Below are positions 22,174 through 33,559 of a DNA stretch of 64,000 nt, one piece after another. The notes beneath the pieces were generated by a model. It was not told where the DNA came from. It saw only the letters and a list, made by a program, of their open reading frames with translations, and did not search any database. Source of the stretch: Saccharum officinarum (taxonomy: Eukaryota; Streptophyta; Magnoliopsida; Poales; Poaceae); contig CM036168.1 of the NCBI GenBank assembly GCA_020631735.1, positions 97,940,932 to 98,004,931 on the forward strand, given 5' to 3'. The position numbers and the translations under genes were made by a program. Position 1 is the first letter of the stretch; each line of letters begins with the position of its first letter.

Positions 22174-22925
22174 CTGCAAAAGGCAGTTCTGTTATTCAGA
22201 TTATGCTTCACAACTTGTGTGAGCAGGAAACTCATTAAGCTGATTTGCTCACGCTTTACAGGTTCGGTTGGAGTTATAGAGCCAAACATCACTGAACCAA
22301 AGACTTAATTTATGCTGAACAACAAATACGGCGTGGCTAAGAAACAAATCAATCATTGACATTCATGTAACCTGCTTGTGCCCATCGCTCACACACACAA
22401 CCTACAGGGCTCCCTGGTACTCAGATCTGAAGGGGAAAGGAGAAAATGACAGGCGCCTCACCTTGGGGCTGGTGGGCGTTGGTTGGCACTGGAGATGATA
22501 GAGGCTGTACCTACGCCACCGTCAGGAGGTCGGCGAGGTAGCGGAGGACGGTGGTGTGGGATTTGACGACGGGGGCGAGGCAGACCTGGCGTATTTGTCG
22601 GGTCTTCATCCACGTGGGCAGCCGCCGGCCCGCACACCTGCCGGAGCCGCATCGGCCATCGCAGGTGGCGGCAGGTCCGGCCACCGCACCTGCCTGTATC
22701 CGCCGAGGGAAGGAAGAGGAGCTAACGCGATTCGTCATGCAGGGCCAGGCGCCGCGTTGGCCGGCCCTGGGGGAGAGGAAGTGTCGGCGGCCGGGGAGAG
22801 GAGAGAGGAGAGGAAGCGAGGGCGCAGGCGGAGGCACCGTGCCGCTGGCCGGGGAGAGGAAGAGAGAGACCAACGAGCCGGGGTTGCAGGCGGAGGCAGC
22901 GACGCGAAGGGATTTTTTTTCGTTT

Positions 22926-23428
22926 AGATACCAGATTTCACCCTAAATTCTACTATGGGCCGGTTTAGTTTGCAAAAAAATTTTACAAAAAATCACTGTA
23001 GTAGACTGTAGCATTTTCGTTGTTATTTGATAATTAGTGTCCAATCATAGACTAACTAGGTTTAAAAAATTCGTCTCGTGATTTACAGCTAAACTATGTA
23101 ATTAGTTTTATTTTTATCTACATTTAATGCTTCTGTCCAAAAATTGATGCGACGAGAAATCTGAAAATTTTTAGGAAAATTTTTGGGAACTAAACATGCC
23201 CTATGCAAAAAGAAGATTCCCCGTCATATCAAAATACCGGCACATGTTTGGAGTACTAAATATAGATAAAATAAAAAAACTAATTACACAATTTTGTTGT
23301 ACTTTGCGAGACGAACATTTTAAGCCTAATTAATCAATGTTTGGACAATTATTATCAAACAAAAATAAAATTGCTACAGTGTTTCACAGTGTTTACTGTA
23401 CATAAACTTTGGTATCTAAACAAGCCCT
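22926..23428. mobile_element. MITE of the CTATGCAAAA family, split by a second MITE
   Basis: Ends GATACCAGATTT and AAACTTTGGTATC are inverted repeats. The interior matches the MITE at 15249-15505 block for block. Confidence 0.6.
22958..23200. mobile_element. Nested MITE (GGCCGGTTTAGTTTGC type)
   Basis: Ends GGCCGGTTTAG and CTAAACATGCC are inverted repeats; CTATG is duplicated at 22953-22957 and 23201-23205. Removing it restores the CTACTATGCAAAA block of the host MITE. Confidence 0.7.
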
Positions 23429-23436
23429 TTGTTTTA

Positions 23437-23997
23437 CCGGACCGTGCAGATAGGTCGAAGGATCAGCTGCAGATGGGGAAAGGATAAGGCGGGGTGCAGC
23501 TAGAAGCTTCCGGAGGCGGTAAAGACGTGGCCACATCTGCTACGCTGATATAAAATGGACGGTTGAGGAACTGTTGGTGGAACAGTAAAATAGGGTCGTG
23601 GTCTCAAAACTGCCGGACCGTGAAGATAGGTCAAACGATCAGCTGCTGATGGAGAAAAGGATAAGGCCGGGTGCGGCTAGAAGCTTCTAGAGGCCGTAAA
23701 GACGTGGCCACATGTGTGTTTATAGAAAATAGATGGCTAAGGTGGGCTACGAATTGTTGGTGGAACAGTGGAATATGGGATTATGGTCTCAGAAACTACC
23801 GAACCGTGCAGATAGGTCAAAGGATCAGCTGCAGATGGAGGAAAGGATAAGGCCGGGTGCGGCTAGAAGCTTCTGGAGACGGTAAAGACGTGGCCACATC
23901 TGCTGCGTTGATAGAAAATGGATGGCTGGGGTAAGCTACGAACTGTTAGTGAAACGGGGGAATCGTGGCCTCAGGGGAATCGTGGCCTCAGAAACTA
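23437..23997. repeat. Three tandem units of ~176-199 bp
   Basis: Units begin at 23437, 23613 and 23799 with CCGGACCGTGCAGATAGGTC-like sequence and share GATCAGCTGCAGATGG, GGCTAGAAGCTTC and GTAAAGACGTGGCCACAT blocks. The third unit ends with a short internal repeat (GGGGAATCGTGGCCTCA twice). No coding frame is present; the array may be a minisatellite seed. Confidence 0.75.
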
Positions 23998-26100
23998 AAG
24001 ATCTGTATGATTTAAATCTATAACTGTTTCTCAAAAAAAATCTATAACTTAAATATTAAAAAGATAAAATTTCTTTTCTTTTTTTTTGTTTGAACTATCT
24101 TTCTTATACATTCAGTCTAATAAATAACTCGATTCTAAACTATCGATCAATCAAAAGCCCCCGATGGCTCTGTGATGGACTCCTATTCAATCGTTTACCT
24201 ATGCTTCTGTTCTTCCCAACCACAAAAGATTTTCCCTCGTCCATGTTTTCTCTTATCTATCCTGGTCCCTTTACGAACTCAAATACAATACATCCAATCA
24301 ATAAATTAGACATGAATTAACTTAAATCAGACATCGACCAGACTATAAAATAGTACAAGGCATTGACATAGCCACTCATCAAATCAAATGCACAACAGAC
24401 TAAATCAAGGAGCAAGAGGACCAGATCAAGCCCACCAGGCCGGACCGATCGAGACAAAATCAAAAGTGCACAATGACTCAAATCTAGGCCACTGCAAAAC
24501 AAATAACGGCTGCTACATAGAAATCGCCTCGGGGGTACACTCCATACGTGCACCACACTGTCAACTGACATCGGCGCCTTTGGTTAACTATCTAGCAAAG
24601 GCAAAAGAAATACAAGTGCATCTAATTGAGACCAAATCAAAGATCCAAAAGCATGGAAATAGATTGAAGCCAAGAAGACAAAAAAATATCAAGGAACTAA
24701 TCAGATCAGTACCGACCGCTGGAAGCATTTAATCATCTAGACGTGATGTCAAAATTGTTGGTTTAATCAGCAAAAAAAAATAAAAGAAATGAAAATTGGG
24801 GGCGGGCAGTGGAAAGCGTAAACAAACAATTTGGATACTAATAATAATATACTGATCAAAATGAATGAGTATATTAGACACATGTTTGGGAACTCTAAAA
24901 AATAGGAAATGGATCATACATAACCCCAATCAATATAAATATTGCAATCCTAATTACTACCCCTAATAATAAATAGACCTATTGCAATCCCTAATCAGTA
25001 TGGATGTTGCAATCCTAACCATAATAGATGCTGCAATGCTAAGCACTACGCTTGAAGGAGCCTAACCGCTATGCACGAATAAAACACACATAAGATTAAG
25101 GAGGACAAAAATATTCAAACTCTGAACCAATCCTAAACCAAAAAAACTACAACAGAGGAGCAAACACATAACAATAATAAACCTAGAAACAAAATAAGAT
25201 AATAGTCTGTCTCATCTGGAATTTGCGGAAGGGCCAACCATAGTCATATATCATTGAAGCAACCCCACATAAAAAATGTTGCCAACCGGTGTGGGAGAGT
25301 CATATTTGTAACACCTATAGCAACCCTAAATCATAAAATAGGTCTGTTAATTGGGGGTAAAATATAGTAACAATATTGTAGAAACCCCAAAACACAAATC
25401 ATAGTAGTCATCAGCCTTCATCTCTTGGTGAGAAAAAAATATTTCAAAATTATTTTTGGGTCCATCAACTTGCGCTAATCTACTGCAGGGGGTGAGCCAC
25501 TTAAAAACATTATGGACCCAAAATCCACTTTCAGAGTTGACGGACCTAAGTGAAACTAGAGCGTATGTTGATGGACCTCTGGTGCATTTAACTCGTTATT
25601 TTTTAACAGCCTATGTGGTTCAAATTAAAATATTTAAAACAATATTATGTTTCCAATATTCCTGAAGAAACCTAGTACTAACGAACACAAACATTCATAC
25701 ACATCAGAGCAATAATATTAAAAAATGCTGCATATATATTGGCTAGCTAGTCCTATCATTCCAGAAGTATAAAAGAAAAGATATACACAGACATACATAT
25801 CTAATAAATAAAAAATGCTGACAAAAAAAGAAGAAAGAAACCCTCAAGAACATGCACATATATATTGTCTAGCTAGTCATATCATTCCAGTAGTATAAAA
25901 GAAAAAAAAAATATACACAGACATTCATACATATATAACTATACTACTTCACTGGTCTCATTATTGATTGTTTAGAGTTTAAGATAAGAAAGGGAAGACA
26001 AACAACCTCAAACTTCAAAATGTCTACAGCACCAAGTTTTTTTTGTATTTTTGTTTTTGTTTTTTTGTTTTTTTTTTTTTTTTTTTGTGGAGAAAGTATA
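23998..26100. other. AT-rich intergenic DNA downstream of PYL
   Basis: Short open frames here show no family resemblance. Two copies of a TATATTG(T/G)CTAGCTAGTC(A/C)TATCATTCCAG-like segment occur at about 25735-25770 and 25860-25895. No RNA gene or complete transposon is recognised. A pyrimidine tract (26037-26086) lies in the presumed PYL 3' UTR. Confidence 0.45.
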
Positions 26101-26189
26101 GAGTACCAACGACGACAGAAAATATCTAGATGAAGCCTTCGAAGAAACCGGCAGCCCAACTGGTTTCCAGCCGGCCGGCCCGGCGGCGA

Positions 26190-26828
26190 TCAGTTGTGGT
26201 TGTGGTTGTTGTGCGGCGCTGCCGCCATCGCCTGCTGCCCGAGAACCGTGCGCTCGAGGGACTGGAGGTTGCACCGAACGATGGTGTCCACGAAGATGCG
26301 CGTCTCCTCGACGGTGTTCCCCTGCGGCACGTCCACCACATAGGACTCGACGACCATGGCGAGCGGCCCGTTCTGTGACGCCGCCTCGTGCACTGTGGTC
26401 ACCGAGCGGTAGTTGGCCAGGCGGTGCTCGCCGCCCAGGATCCGGAAGCTGATCACCCGCCGCTCGTCGTCCCGGATCTCCAGCCGCTCGCGGCTGTTCT
26501 CGGCGGGCAGCCCGGTTACGACCTCGAGCTCCCGCACGGATCCCACCTCGACGCCGTCGCCGTCCACGACGTGGCAGCTCCTGATGAAGTGCTTGTACCC
26601 CTGCGGCTGGTCGAAGCGCCGCACTAGCGACCACACCGCGGCCGCCGGCGCCGCGATGGACCTCATCATGACGGAGCAGCACTGCCCCGGGGTCACCGTG
26701 TGCTCGTGGTGCCGCGCCACCTCGGCCGGCACGCCCGCGTGACCCGCGCAAGCCACCGCGGCCCTCCCGTCGGTGACCACACGGCTGTGCTGCTCCGGTG
26801 ACGTCCTTGTGGCTGCTGCGTACGGCAT
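26190..26828 (-). CDS. PYL: PYL-type abscisic acid receptor (PYL4-6-like subfamily)
   Basis: An intronless 212-aa protein of the START/Bet v 1-like ABA receptor family. ABA-bound PYL proteins sit in cytosol and nucleus and block clade A PP2C phosphatases, releasing SnRK2 kinases. Visible features are the ABA carboxylate-contact Lys in GYKHFIRSC (about K79), a gate loop TGLPA (about 105-109; SGLPA is usual), the latch HRL (about 135-137), ESYVVDVP (about 161-168) and the C-terminal helix VDTIVRCNLQSLER (about 180-193). The extended N-terminus and lack of introns fit the monomeric PYL4/5/6 branch. The tail is His/Asn-rich. The Met at 26828 is the first ATG and gives the family-typical MPYAAA start. 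Neighbours are unrelated. Confidence 0.93.
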   Translation of the reverse strand: MPYAAATRTSPEQHSRVVTDGRAAVACAGHAGVPAEVARHHEHTVTPGQCCSVMMRSIAAPAAAVWSLVRRFDQPQGYKHFIRSCHVVDGDGVEVGSVRELEVVTGLPAENSRERLEIRDDERRVISFRILGGEHRLANYRSVTTVHEAASQNGPLAMVVESYVVDVPQGNTVEETRIFVDTIVRCNLQSLERTVLGQQAMAAAPHNNHNHN

Positions 26829-27180
26829 TGTCGTCGATCTCGAGCTGGAGCCTCGCGGGTGTTGTTGATCGATCGAGTTGTTTGTCTCTGCAAAGAAGAG
26901 GTGAAGATTGGATTAGGAGGGATGAACAAAGGAAACCATGCATAGCCATGAAGGTACTATAAGTATATAGTAGTTGTTTGAATTATTTTATCCATAGGAA
27001 ATCATATCAATCACTCTATTTGTTACTGTGTGGTTGGGTGATTTTTTTTTTTTTTGATAAGGTGTGGTTGGGTGAGTTGATGCGATAGTTAAGGGTTACT
27101 CTAGATGGATGGGCTGGGAATAGTCAGTGCAGTTTTGGGGATGAGAGAGTTTTGACCTTTTGGTTTCCGACGGATGTTTG
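26829..27180. other. Upstream region of PYL
   Basis: Presumed promoter and 5' UTR on the minus strand. It includes a T-run at 27041-27057. No clear cis-element assignment is possible by eye. Confidence 0.4.
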
Positions 27181-27403
27181 GTTTCGACGTGTTAAAGTTT
27201 AACTCCCATCACATCAATGTTGCGGTAAATGTATGGAGTACTAAATGTAGATTAATTGCATGCATGTCGGCACAGATTATGAGTAATTTACGAGACGAAT
27301 CTATTAAGCCTAATTAGTCCAAAATTAAAAACTTTTTGTCAAATAAGAAGAAAGTGCTGCATTGTTTGTTAAACTTTAACACCTCTGACCAAACCGGCCC
27401 TAA
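27180..27403. mobile_element. MITE upstream of PYL
   Basis: Ends ATGTTTGGTTTCGACGTGTT and, inverted, GGCCGGTTTGGTCAGAGGTG. The interior has ATGGAGTACTAAATGTAG, ACGAGACGAATCTATTAAGC and CTAATTAGTCC blocks common to the MITEs at 22926 and 50896. Confidence 0.6.
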
Positions 27404-27764
27404 AAGCCTAAAATGAGATGTAGTCGTTTGAACAGTGTACTGGGGATTGTCGGATGGACCTGGACAAAACAAAAACAAAAACAAAATCAATTATTTGTTG
27501 GCAATATAGAATAGGAGACATGTTTTCAACTTGGACCTAGCATCTACTCCATGTTGTGACATAAATGAAATATGACCTCGAAAATATATTCATGAATGCA
27601 ACATGTTTTAAGCATACATGAGGTCCTGATCCATGGCAAGGTAGATAAGCAATTGGTAACTAGTTAACTACTCATGCATCTAGTAAGAGAAAATAAGGCC
27701 TTTTGACTTTTGAGCATCATATATATATATTGTCCGGACGGTGGTGGTGCATGCTTATATTATA

Positions 27765-27792
27765 CTAGTGGAAACGCGCGCCCCTGCGCGCG
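27765..27792 (-). mobile_element. Helitron 3' terminus
   Basis: The minus strand reads a CGCGCG/CGCGCG hairpin (27792-27775), then TTTCCA, then CTAG (27768-27765) and a host T. This is a standard plant Helitron 3' end. The element would extend rightward; its 5' end was not found, but the gene at 28789-32470 and the GC-rich block up to about 33450 may belong to it. Confidence 0.65.
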
Positions 27793-28788
27793 ATAGCTGA
27801 GGGTTTGATGAAGTTTTACCTGAAAATGATATAGGTGCAGTGGTTTTGATATGCACCCATATGTTTTGTAGCCGTGCTGTTTTTGGGTTTCGCAGGTTTC
27901 TAAAAATAGGTTTTTTTTTAGCTTCTGAGGTGGTCAGAAGCAAATACGACATTTGAGAAAGGACCTATGTACGCATTGTAAAGCAAATATAGTAGTATTT
28001 TAAGTACAAACATGCATAATATAATATCACAGGGAATTTTAGTTATGTCTTAGGTAACTTAACATGCAGGCACAATATGACAAAGGTTACGCGAGACACT
28101 ACCAGCTGGGCGAGTAGAGAGGTTATTGGTTTGGAATACATGGGTCAAGTTTTGGTAGAAACCTACGGTTATAAGTAACCGATTATGGTTTGAAGTATAC
28201 TGGCCTGAATATTATACAGTCAACAGGCTATCGGTTCGGTAGTTGTTGCTATTTGTAGATCCGCGCTGCTCCTATGAGTGGACTGTAGGATTCAGTGCGG
28301 ATTATTGCGGGAATCATCAGAGGCGGCGTTTTGTTCACCAAAGAAACCTGCGCTAAAAATAACTCAGTAATGAATACAGCAAAGCAAAAAACATGAGATA
28401 TATATTTTGCTTGGAAGACAGGATAATTGGCCAAAATGAAATGCTTGGACTATACAGCGAGTGTATGTGATAAGACTAATATCTAACATGTCTTTTTTTA
28501 TGGGTAGAACACAGAATGGAAGCTTAATTAGTATGGGAATGGTTTGTTAGGCATCTAGCAACATGTTTGGCTGACGAACATGGTGTACACAGTAAAACCC
28601 TAGCAGGGAAATTAGACAAATAGAATGAGCACTTCAGTTTGCGCAAATTAAGGAAATATAGTATCCGGCTTGGCCGAGGGGTGACACGCTGTGTATGGTA
28701 AACAGATACTTAAAGATGTAACAACATAACAAAGTTATCAGTGGAGGAAGCCAGTCAGTAGTGCTTACTGTGTGGAGATAGTCTGAAA

Positions 28789-31700
28789 TTAATCCTTAGT
28801 TTGCTCTGGAGCCCTTTTCGCTGCTAGTTTTTCAGCAGTAGCATTCTTAGAGGCACCAGGGGTCTCACTGCATTTTATTAAGTGGAAGGTATAATCTCAT
28901 ACAACCGACATAATTGTAAGGCAAACATATTTTTGCTATTTCTGTTTATTATTTGTACCTGCACGTTTTTTCAGCTACATTGGTGATCAGAGTAGATTCG
29001 TGTTTTTTGCCGCAATGTTCAGCTTTGGTGTGGCCATCATCTTCTTCAGTTTTGGTATCCTGTATAAGGTTGAGCAGTTATGCATATGCAATTATTGGAA
29101 TTGAGAGTACAAACAATTGTGAGATATAGATTAGGAAAATCCTGATAGCATGTTGCTCGAAGTATATGTAGATGGTAGGATAATAGTAAGAGACCTGGGT
29201 ATTAGATCCTGTGGTGCTGTAGAGATGTTTCCTACAATTGTCATGTGCTATGGCAGGATGTTTGGAGGCCACTGCAGACCTGCATGAAGGGAGATAAATG
29301 GATGAGTCTGTACCATTAGGTCACTATATTTTTTTGTTGCAAAATGTAGCTGTCAACCTAAGCAAATATACATGGATATAACATGGGAAAATTACAAAAA
29401 CAATTTGCGGTCAGGCAAGGTTTCATCTTACTTAGCTGGTGCTTCCCTTGGAGGTGTTTCTTGGGTGTTTAATCCCGGTGGAGGTGTGTGATAATAGGAG
29501 TGAACACTCAGGAATGGTTAGTGAAGGAGTATTTTATCTGCCGTGTGTCATCTATGGTGGCATGTGTTTGGTAAATAAAGGCGAGAAACCTGGCATGCTG
29601 CAGGGTGAGTCCCATGAGCAGGCTGGATGTCAACCACTTCATGGCTAGCACGGTCCATCTGTTGCTTAGAATGTTGTGAAGATTCCTGTTGTTGCAGACA
29701 TGTTGAGGTTAGAATATGTCTGTAATGGTTAGTTACGGAAATTTCAGCTGCTCAATAGGTACATATGATGAAACTTGGAAAGTAAAAGAAGGATCTGAAT
29801 TGCTCTACCGTAGCATCAGCATATTGAGCAGAGGCAGAACTGGCCTGGAACTATGGTTGTGGCTGATGCAGTGGTTAGTGATAATGTAATTAGATGCTGT
29901 TATGCATTTGACCTGGAGCAATGCAAAGGTAGGCTAGAAATTGAGATCCATGGAATGTCAAGAGATCTGGCAAGTAATGCGAGGCCAAACTCATTGGTTT
30001 ATAATTGTATTCTACATATGCATAGATACCTTGCACTACCACGAAAACAGGAAAACTAATGGGAACTTTAGAACACAAAGTGAAAAAAAGAATATTTTTT
30101 ATACATGCATATGTATATCTATATATTTTACCTTTGGCCTGTATTTTTCTCTGAACCTGTGTTTTATATTTGTTTGCGCTATCCTCCAGATTTCGATGAC
30201 CATTGTTTGGTATAGTATATAGGAAGTAATATATTTCAGAGTATCTGTTGCGTACCGAAGCGCCAATGTGCTTGCTTCCACCAGGGGGGTGGCGTTCCAG
30301 AGGCAGAGGAAGTGGTGGTGCAGGCAGCTGCTGCTGTGGCCTGAACACACAGGAATCAATCAAATAGGTTCGAGCATCCACTGACCGGTATGATTCATCG
30401 GTCAAATACAAAATTTCGCCCCTGCAAATAAATAGCAACATGGATAATGATAGCAACCTGTGGAAATTAAGAGGGAACAACGATTATACGATGCAACAGT
30501 CACCCGAGGAAAGCATATTTGTACTCAATTACGGCAGATATACCTGAGACAAATCAGTGTTAAGATGACAAAAACGAGAAGTCACTAATGCAGCTCAATA
30601 TCTCACCTAGATATGAAACAAGCCATGTATGGGAAAAACTACAATACATTGGAAAAAAAAAACATAAAATCCAGCTCTCTCGCTCTCACAGGCCCTAATT
30701 TTGGCCATGAGTAGTGCAATAGCACAAAGCAAAATGGAATTTGCATCTCCAAAGCATAGCAGGCACTCTGTGGAGTAGTCATCTGGAAAGATCGATAAGC
30801 AGGGGGTGTTACAAAGTATAGGGTGAGTGCAGGTAAGTAGCAGGTAGTAAATGTAGTGTTTCACATGTGAGAATAATATACAGAACAATTATTGTTGGGA
30901 GTTATCTATGTCCCTCAAAAAAATTGTGTTCCCCCAACCCCTCTTCTTTCAACAGGAGCAACTATTATGATATATCAAATTTTGACAACTATGAGCCATA
31001 TATATTAAGTAAAGGATATAAAAGGAAAAACGGAAAAAACGCAGATAGAATTTTCGCATGCGCTTAAGTGGTCCCATATTTTTTATCCAGGGAAGATGGC
31101 AAACAGCTTACCTCTGAAGGATGACACCTGCAACCTCACTTGTTAGGATGATAGCTATATATTGTGTTTTCAATTATTTTCTTTAGTTAGCATGATCTCT
31201 CCCTTAACGTAGAGGATTAACCTGCTTTTGTTCAGGGACTCGGCCATGACCAACAACAAAGGAACTGTGACAGAGACACATGGTGTACTGCGGGAAAAGA
31301 AAAATATGATATGAAACACAAGATCCTGTTAAGGTAAATATGAATATTCCTCGTAGGCACAAAACACAAATCAAAGGTGAAAGGAGAGAATACAGACCTG
31401 TGTAACCTTCATCAGTTATGAAGCTAAGCAGCTCTGTTTAACTATGGTACTCATGGTTAGTAACAGGTAGGAAAAAACATAGACTACGCCCAAAAGAAAG
31501 TTTAATTCTATGTGAGCACTAAATCTTTTGGTAGCCATTAGATAAAATGATATATAATGCTAACACTAATACGTGCTGCCTTTGAAACTGACATCAAGAC
31601 CCTGAATCTTTTTGCTAGCCATAAAAAAAGATATATAATGGTAGCACTAATATGTCTTGCCTTTGAAACCGACATCAAAACGAATAGCACAAGCAAAGCA

Positions 31701-32470
31701 AAGATGCTACACCTTAGTGTCTTGACATCTATGTATAATAGTTCCATGTAGACATTTCATTAAAAATCTTGAGGACACTCTGTAGGACATACAGCTGATA
31801 TGTACTAATTAAGTTAGCAGCTAATCAGGTACAACAGATATATTGTTAGGCTACCTGTGAAGGCCTTGTACCTGGAGATTCAGTCGGCGAAAATCGGTGC
31901 GTTAATTTGATTGTGCTGCTACCAAGCTTAGGAATTTTATGAATGAGAACGCAATCTTCCCAAGTATCATCCTCTCCAGTAAAAAGAGCATGACAGTCCT
32001 GCAAAAAGTTTTGTTCTTGTTATGAATATAGAGTGCACATATAAGAAGCAACCCAACATTTGCCAGCAATGTTATAGTGAATTATTTCGCTCACAGAAGT
32101 AACGATGGATGCTAAAATCGAATCGGTAAAATGATTTTAAAACATGTTTTGCCATAGCAAATGTTTAAGTATAACATCTATGCTGTCTGAAATTTACGAA
32201 TTTGTGAGCCATATACAGGACCGTGGTGAAAAACAGAACTCAATTTGTGAAGACTCAAAAGTTTTTATACTACAGCTAGCATAATTCAGAGTATGCGTAG
32301 ATATGTGGATATATTGGACTCCAAGTATTAATGTAAAAGTATGTCAATAAAAGAAACAGAATGTGACTCCATAATTATGGGAAGATGGCCTAGAAACAAA
32401 GCGCACCTTTTTTTCCTTTCCCAAAGATGGCGACCATGTAGATCACAACAAACGTCATGCCCATCGGAAC
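28789..32470 (-). CDS. Unrecognised multi-exon gene, possibly Helitron-borne
   Basis: Exons found by phase-compatible splice sites, in transcript order: 32407-32470 (first ATG about 32464), 31855-31998, 31222-31287, 31112-31127 (16-nt microexon), 30690-30782, 30504-30543, 30256-30421, 29590-29685, about 29432-29516, about 29165-29285, about 28935-29067, 28789-28875 (stop TAA). Peptides include HALFTGEDDTWEDCVLIHK, MCLCHSSFVVGHGRVPEQKQ, DDYSTECLLCFGD, GEILYLTDESYRSVDARTY and, near the end, KNATAEKLAAKRAPEQTKD. Every junction keeps frame except exon 29590-29685 to the next, which appears shifted. I do not recognise the family. The C-terminal third is polar, Lys/Glu/Thr-rich and probably disordered. 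The start is uncertain. It could be a captured host gene or a Helitron accessory gene. Confidence 0.5.
31535..31690. repeat. Tandem duplication, ~82-bp unit
   Basis: Two diverged copies of a unit containing AGATATATAATG, GCACTAATA(C/T)GT and TTGCCTTTGAAACTGACATCAA-like sequence, within an intron of the gene above. Confidence 0.6.
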
Positions 32471-32579
32471 CTTATTGGAGCAAGAAAATGTGAGGCAAAA
32501 CTTTGCACGCCACTGGCATGGTAGGTGTATAAAAAAAGGATCTTTTTACTACACAGAACCTATCCACAAAGTACAATGA

Positions 32580-33450
32580 GAGAACATCAGCTGAGATAAG
32601 CACGGAATCGAGAGCACAACAGCTAGGGTTTCCTGTAGCACGCACACAAGGAGCAGCGGCACCTTCGAGATCAAGCGTCAAATTGCTTCGAAACTGCAAA
32701 GCCATGGCATCGTACATGGCAGATTCATTGCATAGAGTAAGGAGAGAGAGAGAGAGAGAGAGCAAACCAGGGAGCGGACGGATCGAGGTAAAGCAGAGCT
32801 GCGCGGACGCCGTGCAGGAGACCGCGCAGGGGGAGCGGGGGATGATCGGCAGCCGTGTTCATCGGCATCGCCCGCCGGCGCCGCCAGAGCGCCGCCACCT
32901 CGGAGGAGCCAGCTGGTGCGCCGCTGCGCGGGGGGAGAGAACGAGAGAGAAGAGGGAGAGAGAGAGAGAGAGAGTAGAGAGAGGGAGGGAGGACCGCCAC
33001 CGCCGGTGCCCCATCCGCGCGAGAGAGCCGTGACAGAGGGGAAGAGATGAAGACTGGTACCTAGGGTTTCGTCGGAGCAGACGCAACCGCCATCGTCGGG
33101 AGAGAGAAAGGGGGAGCACGTGAGGGTGGGGGAGGGAGCCGCCGTCCTCGGGCCAAGCGCACGCAACACGAAGAGTTGGCTGCGTCGCCCGCTGCCGCAT
33201 TGGGAGGGAAGGGAAGAGAGAGAGGGGAAGTGGAGGGAGGGAGGAGAAGGAGGACGGCCGCCGTCGCGCTCCGCCCGCGGCCGCCGCCCTCGCCCCTGGC
33301 CGCACGTCGGGAGGAAGAGGGAGAGAGCGGAGAGAGAGAGGAGGGGCGTGTTTTTCTTCGATGTATGGGTTCGGGAGAAGACAGGAACATTCGAGAGCAA
33401 CGCTCGGCGGAGTAAACCGGAGGCGTCCAGCACGATTCAAACAGGAGGCT
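32580..33450 (-). other. GC-rich 5' region with GA microsatellites
   Basis: (GA)n tracts at about 32741-32760 and 32957-32976. The long open frames on both strands are Ser/Leu/Pro or Arg/Glu low complexity. On the minus strand GACGAAACCCTAG | GTACC (about 33061-33075) looks like a 5' UTR exon end and donor, so this is plausibly the promoter and leader of the gene at 28789-32470. Confidence 0.4.
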
Positions 33451-33559
33451 GAGAAACATCCGGACGTTAAACGTGAGATCCAACGATCGCAAATAATTTT
33501 TGCTATCGTGGCATAGCTGGGCGTTCGGCGACCGGTTCACCTTTGTAGGTGTTAGACTG

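Larger units (their letters stand above)
19516..22928 (-). mobile_element. Non-autonomous Helitron with captured gene fragments
   Basis: On the minus strand the element ends with a 6-bp GC stem-loop (19527-19544) followed by CTAG (19519-19516) and a host T, the classic Helitron 3' end. The other end is tentatively the minus-strand TCTAAACG at 22928, preceded by a host A. It carries a helicase-gene fragment (21804-22173) in element orientation and a GC-rich segment (22450-22910) that may be a captured first exon. No Rep/helicase gene of its own is visible. Confidence 0.65.

Noticed and set aside
21970..22300. Functional helicase gene
   Set aside because: Only two internal exons remain, without ATP-binding motif I or the C-terminal domain, and motif III is changed.
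26008..26949. 313-codon minus-strand frame overlapping PYL
   Set aside because: Out-of-frame shadow of the PYL gene; the 212-codon frame has the complete receptor motifs.
32678..33433. 251-codon minus-strand Ser/Leu/Pro frame
   Set aside because: Created by GA microsatellites and GC-rich leader sequence; the overlapping opposite-strand frames are just as open.
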